DNA of 53,507 bases from an uncultured Oscillospiraceae bacterium (GCA_949494735.1 CATABD010000008.1:1-53507), one strand, 5' to 3'. Counted from the stretch's first letter, positions 1 through 8,855 are shown. The notes: generated from the letters alone by a model not told the origin. Numbers and translations: made by a program.

Positions 1-10
1 TTTCCTCTGA

Positions 11-442
11 ATTTTTCCTTCAATCACCCTTGACTTCATACCACTGGACTATTTCGACAGCGCCGCCTCCTTCGGAATGATCCGCGGGGGACACATTGAT
101 GTATCCGTCCTGGGCATCCTTCAAATCGACGAGCACGGGCGGATCGCCAACTGGTCGGTGCCGGGCAAAAACATCATCGGCGTGGGCGGCGCCATGGACC
201 TGGTGGACGGCGCGAAAAAAATCATCTGCACCATGACCCACACCGCCAAGGACGGGGGGCTGAAGATCCTGCGCGAGTGCACATATCCGCTGACCTCGCT
301 GCGGACGGCCGATATGCTGATTACCGATTTGGCGGTGTTCCGGTTCGATAATGGCCGGATGCGGCTGATTGAGCTCATGCCGGGCGCTTCCCTGGAGGAA
401 GTGGAGGCGAAAACCGAGGGCAGATTTATCAACTGCCTGTAA
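11..442 (+). CDS. 3-oxoacid CoA-transferase subunit B, 3' part only
   Basis: C-terminal part of a family I CoA-transferase beta subunit (AtoD/ScoB type), which moves CoA between acyl-CoA and a 3-oxoacid. The motif [14 protein letters not shown], followed by IDVSVLG and a [13 protein letters not shown] segment, is characteristic. The family is about 210-220 residues; only about 143 codons are readable here. The reading frame has a TGA at 8-10, just before the conserved region, and no ATG before position 77. The gene is therefore either truncated at the window edge with an error there, or broken. The segment containing the catalytic Glu would lie upstream and is not seen. It sits 21 nt before a thiolase, so a ketone-body/acetoacetyl-CoA operon is likely. 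Confidence 0.75.
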   Translation: MFPSITLDFIPLDYFDSAASFGMIRGGHIDVSVLGILQIDEHGRIANWSVPGKNIIGVGGAMDLVDGAKKIICTMTHTAKDGGLKILRECTYPLTSLRTADMLITDLAVFRFDNGRMRLIELMPGASLEEVEAKTEGRFINCL

Positions 443-463
443 CGCGGCAAATGGGAGGCTGTT

Positions 464-1663
464 ATGGATAAAGTCGTAATTGTCGATGCCTGCCGGACGG
501 CGGTGGGCTCGTTCGGGGGGACGCTGAAGCCCCTGGGGGCCGCGGAGCTTGCCGCCGCGGTGATGAAGGCCGGCCTGGCCCGCGCCGGCCTTGGGGGGGA
601 GGCGGTGGACGAGGTCTACTTCGGCCAGTGCCGCCAGAGTTCCGACCACTCCAATATCGCGCGGTATGCCGCGCTGGCATCCGGCATCCCCGAACGGGCG
701 GCCGGCACCACCGTCATGTGCGCGTGCGCCTCCGGCATGATGGCCATGCGGGACGCGGCCAACACCATCGCCATGGGCCAGAACGGCGTTGTGCTGTGCG
801 GAGGCACGGAGAGCATGAGCAACGCCGTATTCTACCTTTCAAACGCCCGGTGGGGGGTGGGCACCGGCAACGCCGCATTGAAGGATTCCCTTGTGGAGGC
901 GCAGTTCTGCTCCCAGCCCCAGGATATCTACGGCAGGTTCAATATGGGCATGACGGCGGAGAACATAGCGGAAAAGTATGGGATAAGCCGGGCGGACCAG
1001 GACTGCTTCGCCCTCGCGTCCCAGCGCAAGGCGGCAAAGGCCCTGGCGGAGGGAAAGTTCCGCGACGAGGTCATCCCCCTTACGGTGCCCCAGGGGAAAA
1101 AGAAGCCGCCCATCGTGTTTGATACCGACGAATACCCCCGCGACACCTCAATGGAAAAGCTGGCCGCGCTGCGCCCGGTATTCAAAGAGGGGGGCACGGT
1201 GACGGCGGGGAACTCCTCGGGGCGGAACGACGGGGCCTCCGCCCTCCTGCTGATGAGCGAGCGCAGGGCGGCCGAGCTGGGGGTCCGGCCCCTTGGGACG
1301 ATCCGGGGGATTGCCAGCGCCGGGACGGACCCGCGGTACATGGGTATGGGGCCGGTGGAGGCGGTGCGCAAGGTGCTGCGGATGACCGGCCTGGGCCTGG
1401 ACAGCGTGGATTTGATCGAGCTGAACGAGGCGTTTGCCGCCCAGTCCCTCGCGTGTATCCGGGAGCTGGGGCTGGAGGAGAGAATGGATATCATCAACGT
1501 CAATGGCGGCGCCATTGCCCTTGGACATCCGATCGGCTCCTCGGGAAGCAGGATCGTCGTCACGCTGCTCCATGAGCTCAGACGGCGCGGCCTGCGCCGC
1601 GGCATCGCGTCCCTGTGCGTCGCGGGCGGCATGGGCATGGCGGCCGTTGTTGAGGCCCTTTGA
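464..1663 (+). CDS. acetyl-CoA acetyltransferase (thiolase)
   Basis: Thiolase of 399 residues, the usual length for the cytosolic biosynthetic/degradative class. It interconverts two acetyl-CoA with acetoacetyl-CoA, or cleaves longer 3-ketoacyl-CoA. Catalytic residues are visible: nucleophile Cys88 in CACASGM, His355 in GHPIGSSG, and Cys385 in SLCVAGGMG. The ATG at 464 follows GGGAGG with good spacing. The CoA-transferase end lies just upstream and an antiporter just downstream, suggesting one transcript that handles a 3-oxoacid: activation to CoA, thiolysis and transport. The exact chain length cannot be told from sequence. Confidence 0.93.
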   Translation: MDKVVIVDACRTAVGSFGGTLKPLGAAELAAAVMKAGLARAGLGGEAVDEVYFGQCRQSSDHSNIARYAALASGIPERAAGTTVMCACASGMMAMRDAANTIAMGQNGVVLCGGTESMSNAVFYLSNARWGVGTGNAALKDSLVEAQFCSQPQDIYGRFNMGMTAENIAEKYGISRADQDCFALASQRKAAKALAEGKFRDEVIPLTVPQGKKKPPIVFDTDEYPRDTSMEKLAALRPVFKEGGTVTAGNSSGRNDGASALLLMSERRAAELGVRPLGTIRGIASAGTDPRYMGMGPVEAVRKVLRMTGLGLDSVDLIELNEAFAAQSLACIRELGLEERMDIINVNGGAIALGHPIGSSGSRIVVTLLHELRRRGLRRGIASLCVAGGMGMAAVVEAL

Positions 1664-1677
1664 CGCGAGAGGCCGCC

Positions 1678-2898
1678 ATGGATTATATACGTCATGTCAT
1701 CACCTCCGCCTGCAGCAGCACCCTGTTTATCGTCTTTGTCATCGCGTTTGCCGGCTATGTGGCCGGGCGGATCCAGATAAAGGGTGTCGGCCTGGGGACG
1801 GCTGGGGTATTCCTGGCCGCGCTGGTGTTCGGCCATTTCGGGTATGCCGACGGGTCGCTGCTCCATGCCGCCGGCATCGTGACGACTAGCGCCGCCGCTT
1901 TGAAGCGCGATATGTCGCTGGTCCAGAACATTGGGCTGCTGTGCTTTGTCACGGCGGTGGGGTTCATCGCCGGCCCGGGCTTTTTTCACAATCTGAGAAA
2001 AAACGCCCGCTCGTACGTACTGCTGGCCGCCGTCATCATCGGCAGCGGCAGCCTGGTCTGCGTGGCGGTGTCCGGGCTGACCGGCCTTGACGCGGCCATG
2101 GCCGTGGGCCTCCTCTCGGGGGCGCTTACGACCACGCCGGGGTTCGCCGCGGCGCAGGATGCGCTTGCCTTCAACGACGCTTTGCTGGCCGAGGTGTCCG
2201 CGGGGTACGCCATTGCGTACCCCTTTGGGGTGATCGGTGTGGTGCTGTTTGTGCAGGTCGTGCCGAAGCTCCTGAAGGCGGATATCGCGCGGGAGCGGGA
2301 ACTGATCCGGGCCGCCCCGCGCGAAGCGGAGGAGGGCGGGCCGCAGAAATTTTTTGAGCTGGATCCGCTGGGAATCGGCGCGTTTTCACTGGCAGTTTTC
2401 TTGGGGGTCCTGTTGGGGAAATTTACGCTCCCCCTTCCCGGCGGGGCCGCGTTCTCGCTGGGCAATACGGGCGGCGCGCTGCTCATGGCCTTGGCGCTGG
2501 GGCACTTCGGGCACATTGGGCGCATCGCCATGAGAATGCCTGCCGCCTCCCTGAAAACACTCCGGGAGTTTGGGCTGGCCATGTTTTTGATCGGGGCCGG
2601 CGTGCCCGGCGGGGCGGAGTTTATGGGGATCCTTCGGAAGTATGGCGCGGTGGTGTTCGTATACGGCGCGCTTATGACGCTGGTGCCCATGGTCCTGGGA
2701 TTTGTCGTCGCCAAATATGTCGCAAAGCTCCACATGTTCAACAGCCTCGGGTCCATCACGGGCGGAATGACGAGCACGCCGGCGCTTGGCGCGCTGATCG
2801 CCACGGCCGGAACGGACGATGTGGCGGCCTCTTACGCCTCCACCTATCCGGTGGCTCTGGTGCTGATCGTGCTGGCCTGCCAGTTTATCGTCAAGTGA
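1678..2898 (+). CDS. AspT/YidE/YbjL-family antiporter-like membrane protein
   Basis: Polytopic membrane protein of 406 residues with the duplicated half-transporter architecture of the aspartate-alanine exchanger (AspT/YidE/YbjL) family. Both halves carry the signature: GALTTTPGFAAAQDA in the first and GGMTSTPALGAL near the end. TrkA-C domains, found in many longer members, are absent from the central loop (about residues 190-225), which is short and charged. An in-frame TTG at 1660 overlaps the thiolase stop, but ATG 1678 has GAGAGG upstream and is preferred. Being coupled to thiolase and CoA-transferase genes, it may exchange an organic or keto acid. Substrate is inferred only. Confidence 0.8.
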   Translation: MDYIRHVITSACSSTLFIVFVIAFAGYVAGRIQIKGVGLGTAGVFLAALVFGHFGYADGSLLHAAGIVTTSAAALKRDMSLVQNIGLLCFVTAVGFIAGPGFFHNLRKNARSYVLLAAVIIGSGSLVCVAVSGLTGLDAAMAVGLLSGALTTTPGFAAAQDALAFNDALLAEVSAGYAIAYPFGVIGVVLFVQVVPKLLKADIARERELIRAAPREAEEGGPQKFFELDPLGIGAFSLAVFLGVLLGKFTLPLPGGAAFSLGNTGGALLMALALGHFGHIGRIAMRMPAASLKTLREFGLAMFLIGAGVPGGAEFMGILRKYGAVVFVYGALMTLVPMVLGFVVAKYVAKLHMFNSLGSITGGMTSTPALGALIATAGTDDVAASYASTYPVALVLIVLACQFIVK

Positions 2899-3009
2899 GA
2901 ACCTGCATGCACAGCCGAAGCCGCCGGATGGACGCTGAGGCGGATTTACGGCCGAATGTGGAGATACAGCGTATGGATTTTGGGGCGGTGGAGGGACTTC
3001 TATAAACGA

Positions 3010-3056
3010 GCCATGGGTCGGCTTTTTCGGAAGCTGACCCATGGCGATCTGTTTTT
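3010..3056 (+). terminator. rho-independent terminator candidate after antiporter gene
   Basis: Arms 3010-3024 and 3031-3045 pair over 15 bp with a single G-U, around a 6-base loop. A run of five T begins seven bases after the stem. It lies about 110 bases after the antiporter stop. Confidence 0.65.
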
Positions 3057-3151
3057 ATGGACAATAGAACGATACAAAGCGCTGCGGGCAAAGCGAACGC
3101 CCCGGATCCAATCCCGTCTATCAGGAAAAACTCCCATAGGATTTGAAACGG

Positions 3152-3181
3152 TTGACAGCAGGCACAAAGTATGGTTACAAT
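3152..3181 (+). promoter_or_regulatory. sigma-A-type promoter for the LytTR regulator operon
   Basis: TTGACA at 3152-3157 and TACAAT at 3176-3181 with an 18-base spacer, 25 bases before the regulator's ATG. This is a near-consensus match but there is no experimental support. Confidence 0.55.
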
Positions 3182-3206
3182 ATCCTGAGAAGGGAGGGCG
3201 GGTCCC

Positions 3207-3929
3207 ATGTATGCGGTTGCAGTTTGTGACGATGAGGAGCCTGTGCTGCGGCACATTGCCCGCAGTATCTCCCTGGAATTTGAGCGAAGGGGCCAGCCGA
3301 CCGTTGTAGACGAGTACAGCGGGGCCACCGCCTTGGAGAAGCGGTTTCAGCTGGCGAATTCCTACGATGTGCTGCTGATTGATATTGACATGCCGAAGCT
3401 GGACGGCATTGAGTTCTGCCGCCGCTTTCGTGAGCAGGGCGGCGACTCGTTAATTGTATTCGTATCCAACCGGGAGGAGCTGGTGTTCAAAACATTCGAG
3501 GTGGCTCCATTCCGCTTCGTCCGGAAAAGCCGTCTCCGCAAGGAAATAGGCAAATTATGCGACGACATCATTATCGAGCTGGAGCGGCGCGCGGACAAAT
3601 TCCTTTGCTTCAACGACGAGCAAGGCAGCCGTATGTACTCTGTGAACATCCGAAAGCTGATGTATGTGGAGGCCAGCCGCAAATACTGCAAGCTCTGTTC
3701 TGTCGGCGATACGCTGGAGATACAGATCCAGTTCAATGAGATGATGGCGAAATTGGGCGCAATGGGATTCATTCAAATTCATCGAAGCTATCTTGTAAAC
3801 CCCGCGTTTATTTATTTGATTGATAATGATTCCGTGACATTGGACGACGGAGAGCGGTTGCCCATGAGCAGGAATAGAAGAAATGATGTAAAGGATTCGT
3901 TTTTCCATTGGCGGAGGGCGGGTTTGTGA
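3207..3929 (+). CDS. LytTR-family response regulator (AgrA/LytR type)
   Basis: Response regulator of 240 residues. The receiver domain spans about residues 1-125, with the acidic pocket CDDEE (residues 7-11) and phospho-acceptor Asp59 in LLIDIDMPKLDG. A LytTR DNA-binding domain follows (about 140-232), recognisable by YVEASRKYC and the FIQIHRSYLVNP motif. LytTR regulators bind paired direct repeats. Start ATG 3207 has GGAGGG upstream. The sensor kinase overlaps its stop codon (TGATG), so the two are translationally coupled. Targets are unknown; a direct repeat upstream of the GH3 cluster at 6233-6263 has the right geometry. Confidence 0.92.
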   Translation: MYAVAVCDDEEPVLRHIARSISLEFERRGQPTVVDEYSGATALEKRFQLANSYDVLLIDIDMPKLDGIEFCRRFREQGGDSLIVFVSNREELVFKTFEVAPFRFVRKSRLRKEIGKLCDDIIIELERRADKFLCFNDEQGSRMYSVNIRKLMYVEASRKYCKLCSVGDTLEIQIQFNEMMAKLGAMGFIQIHRSYLVNPAFIYLIDNDSVTLDDGERLPMSRNRRNDVKDSFFHWRRAGL

Positions 3930-5206
3930 TGGAATTTTTGAAGTGTGTTTTGGATTGGTACGGGAATTCCCAATTCCTGATGGTAGTGCTGATGCTGTCC
4001 GCCGTGTTCCCGCTTCGAAGAAGCATCCCCCATACGGTTTTGGCCGGCGGCTTCCTGACCGTATGCTTTTCGCTCTGCAATGGTCTGGGCGGCTGGATGA
4101 TGTTACAGGGCAGACTGCCGGCCATGGTCAATTTTCAATTATTCCTTCTGTTTGTGTTTTTGTGGGCGCTGCTGTTTGGATATACCGCGTTGGACATAGC
4201 GGCCAGCCAACTAATCAGCACGCTCCTGTTTTTCATCAACAGTGTGTACCTGTGCTATCGGCTGGTGGGAGTGGTATTCCCTTCTGCCGATGGTGGGCGC
4301 TCCGTTCAGAACCTGATGACCATTCTGCTCCTGCTGCTGCTTGTCCCGGTACTGAGGCGGATGATCCACCCAATTAAAATTAAGATGTCAACGATGTACT
4401 GGGTACTGGCGGACCTGACCCTGGCGATTATGATTGTCCTCAGCAGCTCCCATGCCGAATTGCCGGAACAGGATGATCTAGGGATGGTGCTGATCCTGCT
4501 CACAATGAATTTCACCCTCTACTTCCTCCTGGTGCGCGTGGCGGATGAAACCGAAAAACAGATGGAACTGGCGCTCTCCAATCAGAGCCTGATGCTTCAA
4601 GTGCGGCAAATGGAGAACATAAAACCAATGCTGGAGAGAACGCGGCAGATGAGGCATGAGCTGAAAAACAATTATTTTCTCATAGAGTCCATGCTGCTGG
4701 AAAAGCGGTACGAGGAGGCGCAGAAGTTTCTCCATGAGAAAATTGGGCCCCGTCTGGAAGAAAAAGAATTGGTTGCCACAGGGAATCACTTTATCGACCT
4801 GCTGCTCTCACAGAAAGTAAACGAGGCGCGCCTGAAGGGGATCCCCGTGGAATTGGACGTGCTGCTGCCCGACCAGATTTCCATCAATCAGGAGATGCTG
4901 TGCGGTCTGTTGTTCAACCTGTGGGACAACGCCATTGAGGCGTCCTCCGACATCACTGACCCGGGGATTTATTTTTCCATGAATAAGGTTAAGGGCTATA
5001 TAGAAATAGAAATCCGCAACAAAATCGTTTGTTCCGTGCTGGCCAACAACCCGGATCTGGGCACAACAAAACGTGACGCGGAGAATCACGGCGTGGGCAT
5101 GGGGATCATCCGGCAGATTGTTCAAAGGTACGACGGGAATTTGACCATTTTGGAACGGGACAACTGGTTTGCAGTGAGCGCGATCTTAGCTGACCGCATG
5201 AATTAG
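3929..5206 (+). CDS. GHKL sensor histidine kinase (AgrC type)
   Basis: Sensor kinase of 425 residues. The N-terminal half (about residues 1-190) is a bundle of hydrophobic helices without a large extracellular domain, as in AgrC-like peptide or small-ligand sensors. A coiled linker follows, then the phospho-acceptor His243 in RHELKNN and a GHKL ATPase with N-box LWDNAIEAS and G-box GVGMGIIRQI. TTG 3908 is in frame, but ATG 3929 overlaps the regulator stop by one base and has GGAGGG upstream, so it is preferred. No AgrD-like precursor or AgrB gene is adjacent, so the signal is not a co-encoded peptide as far as can be seen. Confidence 0.9.
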   Translation: MEFLKCVLDWYGNSQFLMVVLMLSAVFPLRRSIPHTVLAGGFLTVCFSLCNGLGGWMMLQGRLPAMVNFQLFLLFVFLWALLFGYTALDIAASQLISTLLFFINSVYLCYRLVGVVFPSADGGRSVQNLMTILLLLLLVPVLRRMIHPIKIKMSTMYWVLADLTLAIMIVLSSSHAELPEQDDLGMVLILLTMNFTLYFLLVRVADETEKQMELALSNQSLMLQVRQMENIKPMLERTRQMRHELKNNYFLIESMLLEKRYEEAQKFLHEKIGPRLEEKELVATGNHFIDLLLSQKVNEARLKGIPVELDVLLPDQISINQEMLCGLLFNLWDNAIEASSDITDPGIYFSMNKVKGYIEIEIRNKIVCSVLANNPDLGTTKRDAENHGVGMGIIRQIVQRYDGNLTILERDNWFAVSAILADRMN

Positions 5207-5216
5207 GGGTGTGCGC

Positions 5217-6170
5217 ATGAATCAATATTTTATTTCCAGCGTGGGGGAACGGGCCGCCAAGGGCCAGCCGCTATCCGCCCAAGCACATTACGCCATTGGC
5301 ATAGAGCTGACCTCCGGGCATATCCGTATGCTTGCGGTGGATTTGCTGGTGCGCAGGTTGGGCGCAAAAACGGTGGCCATCCCGTTTCAGGCTAATGAGG
5401 AATACGCGCTGAGCATGGCACGGGCGATTGAGAATTTTATAGATGAGGAGGGGCTGTCGCGCCAGCGGCTGCTGGGCGTGGGGGTTACGGTCCCGGGGAT
5501 TGTGGACGCCGACCGGACGCATATCACCGACGCGCCCACTATCCAAGTAAAGCGGATGGCCGCGGCGGATTTGATATGCCATATCCCATATCCCGTCTGG
5601 ATGGAAAACGACGCAAACGCCGGCGGATACGCGGAATGGTGGAACCGCGCGGGGGTGGCGGATATGGCCTATCTGTCTGTGGGCCGCGGCGTGGGCGGCG
5701 CAATCTTGATCGCGGGCAGCACCTACTTAGGCACGCATACCCGTTCCGGGGAATTCGGCCATATGTGCATCCATCCCGGCGGCAGGACCTGCGAGTGCGG
5801 CCAGCGGGGATGCCTGGAGGCGTACTGCTCCACGGGCAGGCTGTCGGACGCGTTGGGCATATCCCTGGAGGAGTTTTTCAGCGGTGTGGAGGGCGGGAAC
5901 GCCCAGTACCGCGAGCTGTGGGACGACTATCTGGACAACCTGGCCATTGGCGTTCGAAATATCCATGTGATTTTGGACTGCGGAATTGTGGTTGGGGGAA
6001 AGCTCTCCCAGTTCCTCGCGCGCCACTTCGCGGAGATGGAATCGCGGCTGCGGACACTTGACGCCGGTTATGTGCGGGAGCCGTACCTGTCCATCTGCCG
6101 GTACCGCTCCCATTCGACGGAGATCGGCGCGGCGCTGTACTTCATCGACAAGTTTATCAAGCAGCACTGA
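5217..6170 (+). CDS. ROK-family protein without DNA-binding domain
   Basis: ROK-family protein of 317 residues. Visible features are the catalytic-loop motif ENDANAGGYAEW, the zinc motif CECGQRGCLEAYCS, and GEFGHMCIHPGG. The N-terminal phosphate loop of true sugar kinases (DxGxTK) reads IELTSGHIR instead, as in NagC/Mlc-type regulators. However, the roughly 80-residue winged helix of those repressors is missing; only about 25 residues precede the fold. It may be a sugar-binding partner or a degenerate repressor rather than a kinase. ATG 5217 is chosen over GTG 5211 because AGGGG sits 7 bases upstream. It is the last gene of the two-component operon and lies just before the GH3 cluster. Confidence 0.82.
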   Translation: MNQYFISSVGERAAKGQPLSAQAHYAIGIELTSGHIRMLAVDLLVRRLGAKTVAIPFQANEEYALSMARAIENFIDEEGLSRQRLLGVGVTVPGIVDADRTHITDAPTIQVKRMAAADLICHIPYPVWMENDANAGGYAEWWNRAGVADMAYLSVGRGVGGAILIAGSTYLGTHTRSGEFGHMCIHPGGRTCECGQRGCLEAYCSTGRLSDALGISLEEFFSGVEGGNAQYRELWDDYLDNLAIGVRNIHVILDCGIVVGGKLSQFLARHFAEMESRLRTLDAGYVREPYLSICRYRSHSTEIGAALYFIDKFIKQH

Positions 6171-6201
6171 ACAGGGCGGCCCGCCGGGCCGCCCTGTTTT
6201 T
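6171..6201 (+). terminator. strong rho-independent terminator
   Basis: Perfect 12-bp GC-rich stem (6171-6182 with 6186-6197), 3-base loop, then TTTTT. It begins directly after the ROK stop codon and closes the regulator-kinase-ROK operon. Confidence 0.92.
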
Positions 6202-6232
6202 GCGCAGCCGCCGGAAATGGGATCTTGAAATA

Positions 6233-6263
6233 CATCTCGTACCGCATTTGTGCATTTCGTACC
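6233..6263 (+). promoter_or_regulatory. direct repeat upstream of GH3 cluster, possible LytTR site
   Basis: CATCTCGTACC at 6233-6243 and CATTTCGTACC at 6253-6263 match at 10 of 11 bases, with a 20-base period (two helical turns). LytTR regulators bind this kind of paired direct repeat, and one is encoded 3 kb upstream. The link is inference. Confidence 0.35.
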
Positions 6264-6371
6264 AAAACAAAATATTATCCTGTTGGTTATTGTAATATGG
6301 CACTATCCACGTGAGGGCCGGGCACACAAAGACTGCCGGCCTGAAAGGACAGGGTGAAAGGAGCATGAAAA

Positions 6372-8807
6372 ATGAAAAAGAAACGCACACGGAAAACCCT
6401 AAGTATGCTGCTGGCTACGGCACTGCTGCTGTCCCTGCTGGCCGGCTGCAACAGCGGCGGCGCGGAGAGCTCCAACCCGGCGGAGAGCGAGGCGGCGGGC
6501 CTTCCCTCCCAGCAGGTGAGCACCGGGGAGCTGGAGGAGCTTGGCTCCGGCGACGTGAAGTGGTCCGAGGAGACGACCGCCGACGGCTGGGTCAAAGTGA
6601 CCAACCAGGATGGGCCCACCCTGGGCTATTCCCCCGACTCCGGCGTAAAGCTGCTCCAGTCTGGTGGGTACGCCTTCAAGGACATGAACAAAAACGGCGA
6701 ACTGGACCCCTACGAGGACTGGCGGCTGGACGATGTCACGCGGGCGCAGGATCTGGCGTCCCAGATGTCGCTGGAACAGTGCACCGGCCTGATGAACCTC
6801 CAGTTTGACCGCTCCGGCAGTTCCGGGGTTATGGGCGATGACGTCAAGTATCAAGTTGACCACGGTGTGCGGGCCTTTGGGAACAATGTGTCTTCCTCCA
6901 TCGAAACGACCGTGGCCTATGTAAACATGATCCAGGCATATGTGGAGGCGCTGGATCTTGCGATTCCTATTGAGACGCACGCCGAAACCAGCGTCAGCGG
7001 GATTTCCACCTGGCCCGGCAACCTGGGCATGGCCGCCACCTTCGACCCTGAGCTGGAGCTGGTGCGCGCGAACTGGTACGCAAAGGAATACCGCAACCTG
7101 GGCATTACCACGCCCAACCTTCCCCAGGTCGACATGGCCACCGATCCCCGGTATAACCGGTTCGCGGAAACCCTCGGTGAGGACCCCCAGCTGGTCGTGG
7201 ACATGGCGGCGGCCCTGGTCAACGGGATGCAGTCCACCTATGATGAAAGCGGGACCGATCTGGGTTGGGGCGAGGACAGCGTCAACGCCGTTGTGAAGCA
7301 CTTCCCCGGGGATGGCACCAATGAGGGCGGCCGCGAGGCCCACAATGAGGGGGAATACGGCAAGTGGAACGTTTATCCCGGTGACCAGCTGTACACCCAC
7401 CTGCTGTCCTTCCAGGAGACCTTCAACCTCTCCGGCAAAACGGGGAGCGCGGCTGCGGTTATGCCGGCGTATTCCATCTTCTATGACAGCGACGGGGCCT
7501 ACCTTGGGGAGACCACCATGGGCGCCAGCTACAACAAGTACATCATCACAGACCTGCTCAGGGACGAGCTGGGCTTTGACGGCATGATCTGCACCGATTA
7601 CGGCATTACCACCGACGGGGTGAGCAATTATGGCGTTGAGGATCTGGACGTGGTGGAGCGCCATTACCTCCTGCTGGAATCCGGCGTGGACCAGGTGAGC
7701 ATGGGCGAGGGGTATGACGTTATGTACGAGGCCGTCCAGCGCTATGTTGAAACCTATGGCGAGGAGGCCGCCATTGAGCGCCTGCGCACGTCCTGCGCCC
7801 GGATCGTCAAAAATTCCATGCAGATCGGCCTGTTTGAGAACCCCTATCTGAGCACCGAAAAGAGCAAGTCCATTGTGGGCTGCGACGAGGCTGTGGAAGC
7901 TGGGTATGACGCCCAGGTCAAGTCCGTTGTTATGCTGAAAAATACCGGCGGCATGATCCACAAGGCGGACGGTGAAAAGCCCACGGTTTATGTGCCCATG
8001 CAGTACAACGAAGGCGCTTTTGATTTTATGACAATGACCAAGGGGAAAGCGGGCTTCTCCCTGCCCATCCCCATTGAGCAGCTCTCCCAATACATGGACG
8101 TGGTGACCGACACAGTGGGCAGCCCCTCCGGCGAGGACGGCGGCTACCTCCCCGGCGACATCATCCGCGCTTCCGCCGCCGACCTGGCCGGTGTCGACTA
8201 TGCCCTGGTGTTTGTTTCCAGCCCGCGGGCCAGCGGCTATGATAAGGAGAACGGGGCTTATGTGCCCGTGTCACTCCAATACCGTACTTACACGGCCAAT
8301 TCCCCCTATGTCCGGCAGAACTCCATCAGCGGCAATGAGGTGACCATTGAGGTGCAGGACACCTATGGCGCGCAGATGGTGAACACCAGGGAGAACAACT
8401 CCTACTACGGCAAATCCTCCACCGCCAAAAACGAGGGCGATTTGGACATTATTGAGTATGCGGCCGCAAACTGTGAGCACGTGATCGTGGCTGTGGACAC
8501 CACGCACCCCTTTGTCACCTCTGAATTTGAGGACCAAGTGGACGCCATCCTGCTGTACTTCAGCGTTTCCGAGCAGGCTGTGCTGGATATCGTGACCGGC
8601 CAGGCCGAACCCTCCGGCCTTCTGCCCTTCCAGATGCCCGCCAATATGGAGACCGTGGAGGCCCAGTACGAGGACGTCCCCCGGGACATGGAGTGCCATG
8701 TGGACAGCGACGGCAATACCTATGATTTTGCCTTTGGCCTGAACTGGTCCGGCGTCATCCAGGACGCGCGCACCGCAAAGTACGCCGTAGATCCCATTGA
8801 AGGCTGA
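6372..8807 (+). CDS. GH3-family glycoside hydrolase lipoprotein, copy A
   Basis: Secreted lipoprotein of 811 residues: signal peptide with lipobox LLAGC (Cys26), a short Ser/Glu-rich linker, then a GH3 N-terminal barrel and a GH3 C-terminal domain. GH3 enzymes remove terminal beta-linked glucose, xylose or GlcNAc. The barrel shows KHFPG followed by an EGGREAHN loop, and the probable nucleophile Asp409 in ICTDYG. The C-terminal domain starts near KSVVMLKNTGG. Residues from about 60 to 125 (KWSEET...YEDWRLD) and the last ~50 are shared with copies B and C. ATG 6372 has AAAGGAG upstream. The protein is cell-surface anchored, probably acting on plant or host glycan oligomers; substrate is not determinable. 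Confidence 0.87.
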   Translation: MKKKRTRKTLSMLLATALLLSLLAGCNSGGAESSNPAESEAAGLPSQQVSTGELEELGSGDVKWSEETTADGWVKVTNQDGPTLGYSPDSGVKLLQSGGYAFKDMNKNGELDPYEDWRLDDVTRAQDLASQMSLEQCTGLMNLQFDRSGSSGVMGDDVKYQVDHGVRAFGNNVSSSIETTVAYVNMIQAYVEALDLAIPIETHAETSVSGISTWPGNLGMAATFDPELELVRANWYAKEYRNLGITTPNLPQVDMATDPRYNRFAETLGEDPQLVVDMAAALVNGMQSTYDESGTDLGWGEDSVNAVVKHFPGDGTNEGGREAHNEGEYGKWNVYPGDQLYTHLLSFQETFNLSGKTGSAAAVMPAYSIFYDSDGAYLGETTMGASYNKYIITDLLRDELGFDGMICTDYGITTDGVSNYGVEDLDVVERHYLLLESGVDQVSMGEGYDVMYEAVQRYVETYGEEAAIERLRTSCARIVKNSMQIGLFENPYLSTEKSKSIVGCDEAVEAGYDAQVKSVVMLKNTGGMIHKADGEKPTVYVPMQYNEGAFDFMTMTKGKAGFSLPIPIEQLSQYMDVVTDTVGSPSGEDGGYLPGDIIRASAADLAGVDYALVFVSSPRASGYDKENGAYVPVSLQYRTYTANSPYVRQNSISGNEVTIEVQDTYGAQMVNTRENNSYYGKSSTAKNEGDLDIIEYAAANCEHVIVAVDTTHPFVTSEFEDQVDAILLYFSVSEQAVLDIVTGQAEPSGLLPFQMPANMETVEAQYEDVPRDMECHVDSDGNTYDFAFGLNWSGVIQDARTAKYAVDPIEG

Positions 8808-8810
8808 CCT

Positions 8811-8855
8811 CGTTTCCGTGATCCCCGCCCCCGAGGGGCGGGGATCACGGAAACG
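8811..8855 (+). terminator. 21-bp perfect hairpin between GH3 copies A and B
   Basis: Arms 8811-8831 and 8835-8855 are perfectly complementary over 21 bp with a CGA loop. No clear T-run follows, so it may stabilise or process the upstream mRNA, or act as a partial terminator, rather than be a classic terminator. Confidence 0.6.

Larger units (their letters stand above)
2899..3206. other. intergenic region with terminator and promoter
   Basis: No gene is supported in this 308-base gap. It holds a 15-bp stem hairpin followed by T residues, and a sigma-A-like promoter for the regulator gene downstream; both are listed separately. Confidence 0.7.

Noticed and set aside
5217..6170. Annotation of the ROK protein as glucokinase
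   Set aside because: The phosphate-binding DxGxTK loop is replaced and no kinase-specific N-terminus is present.
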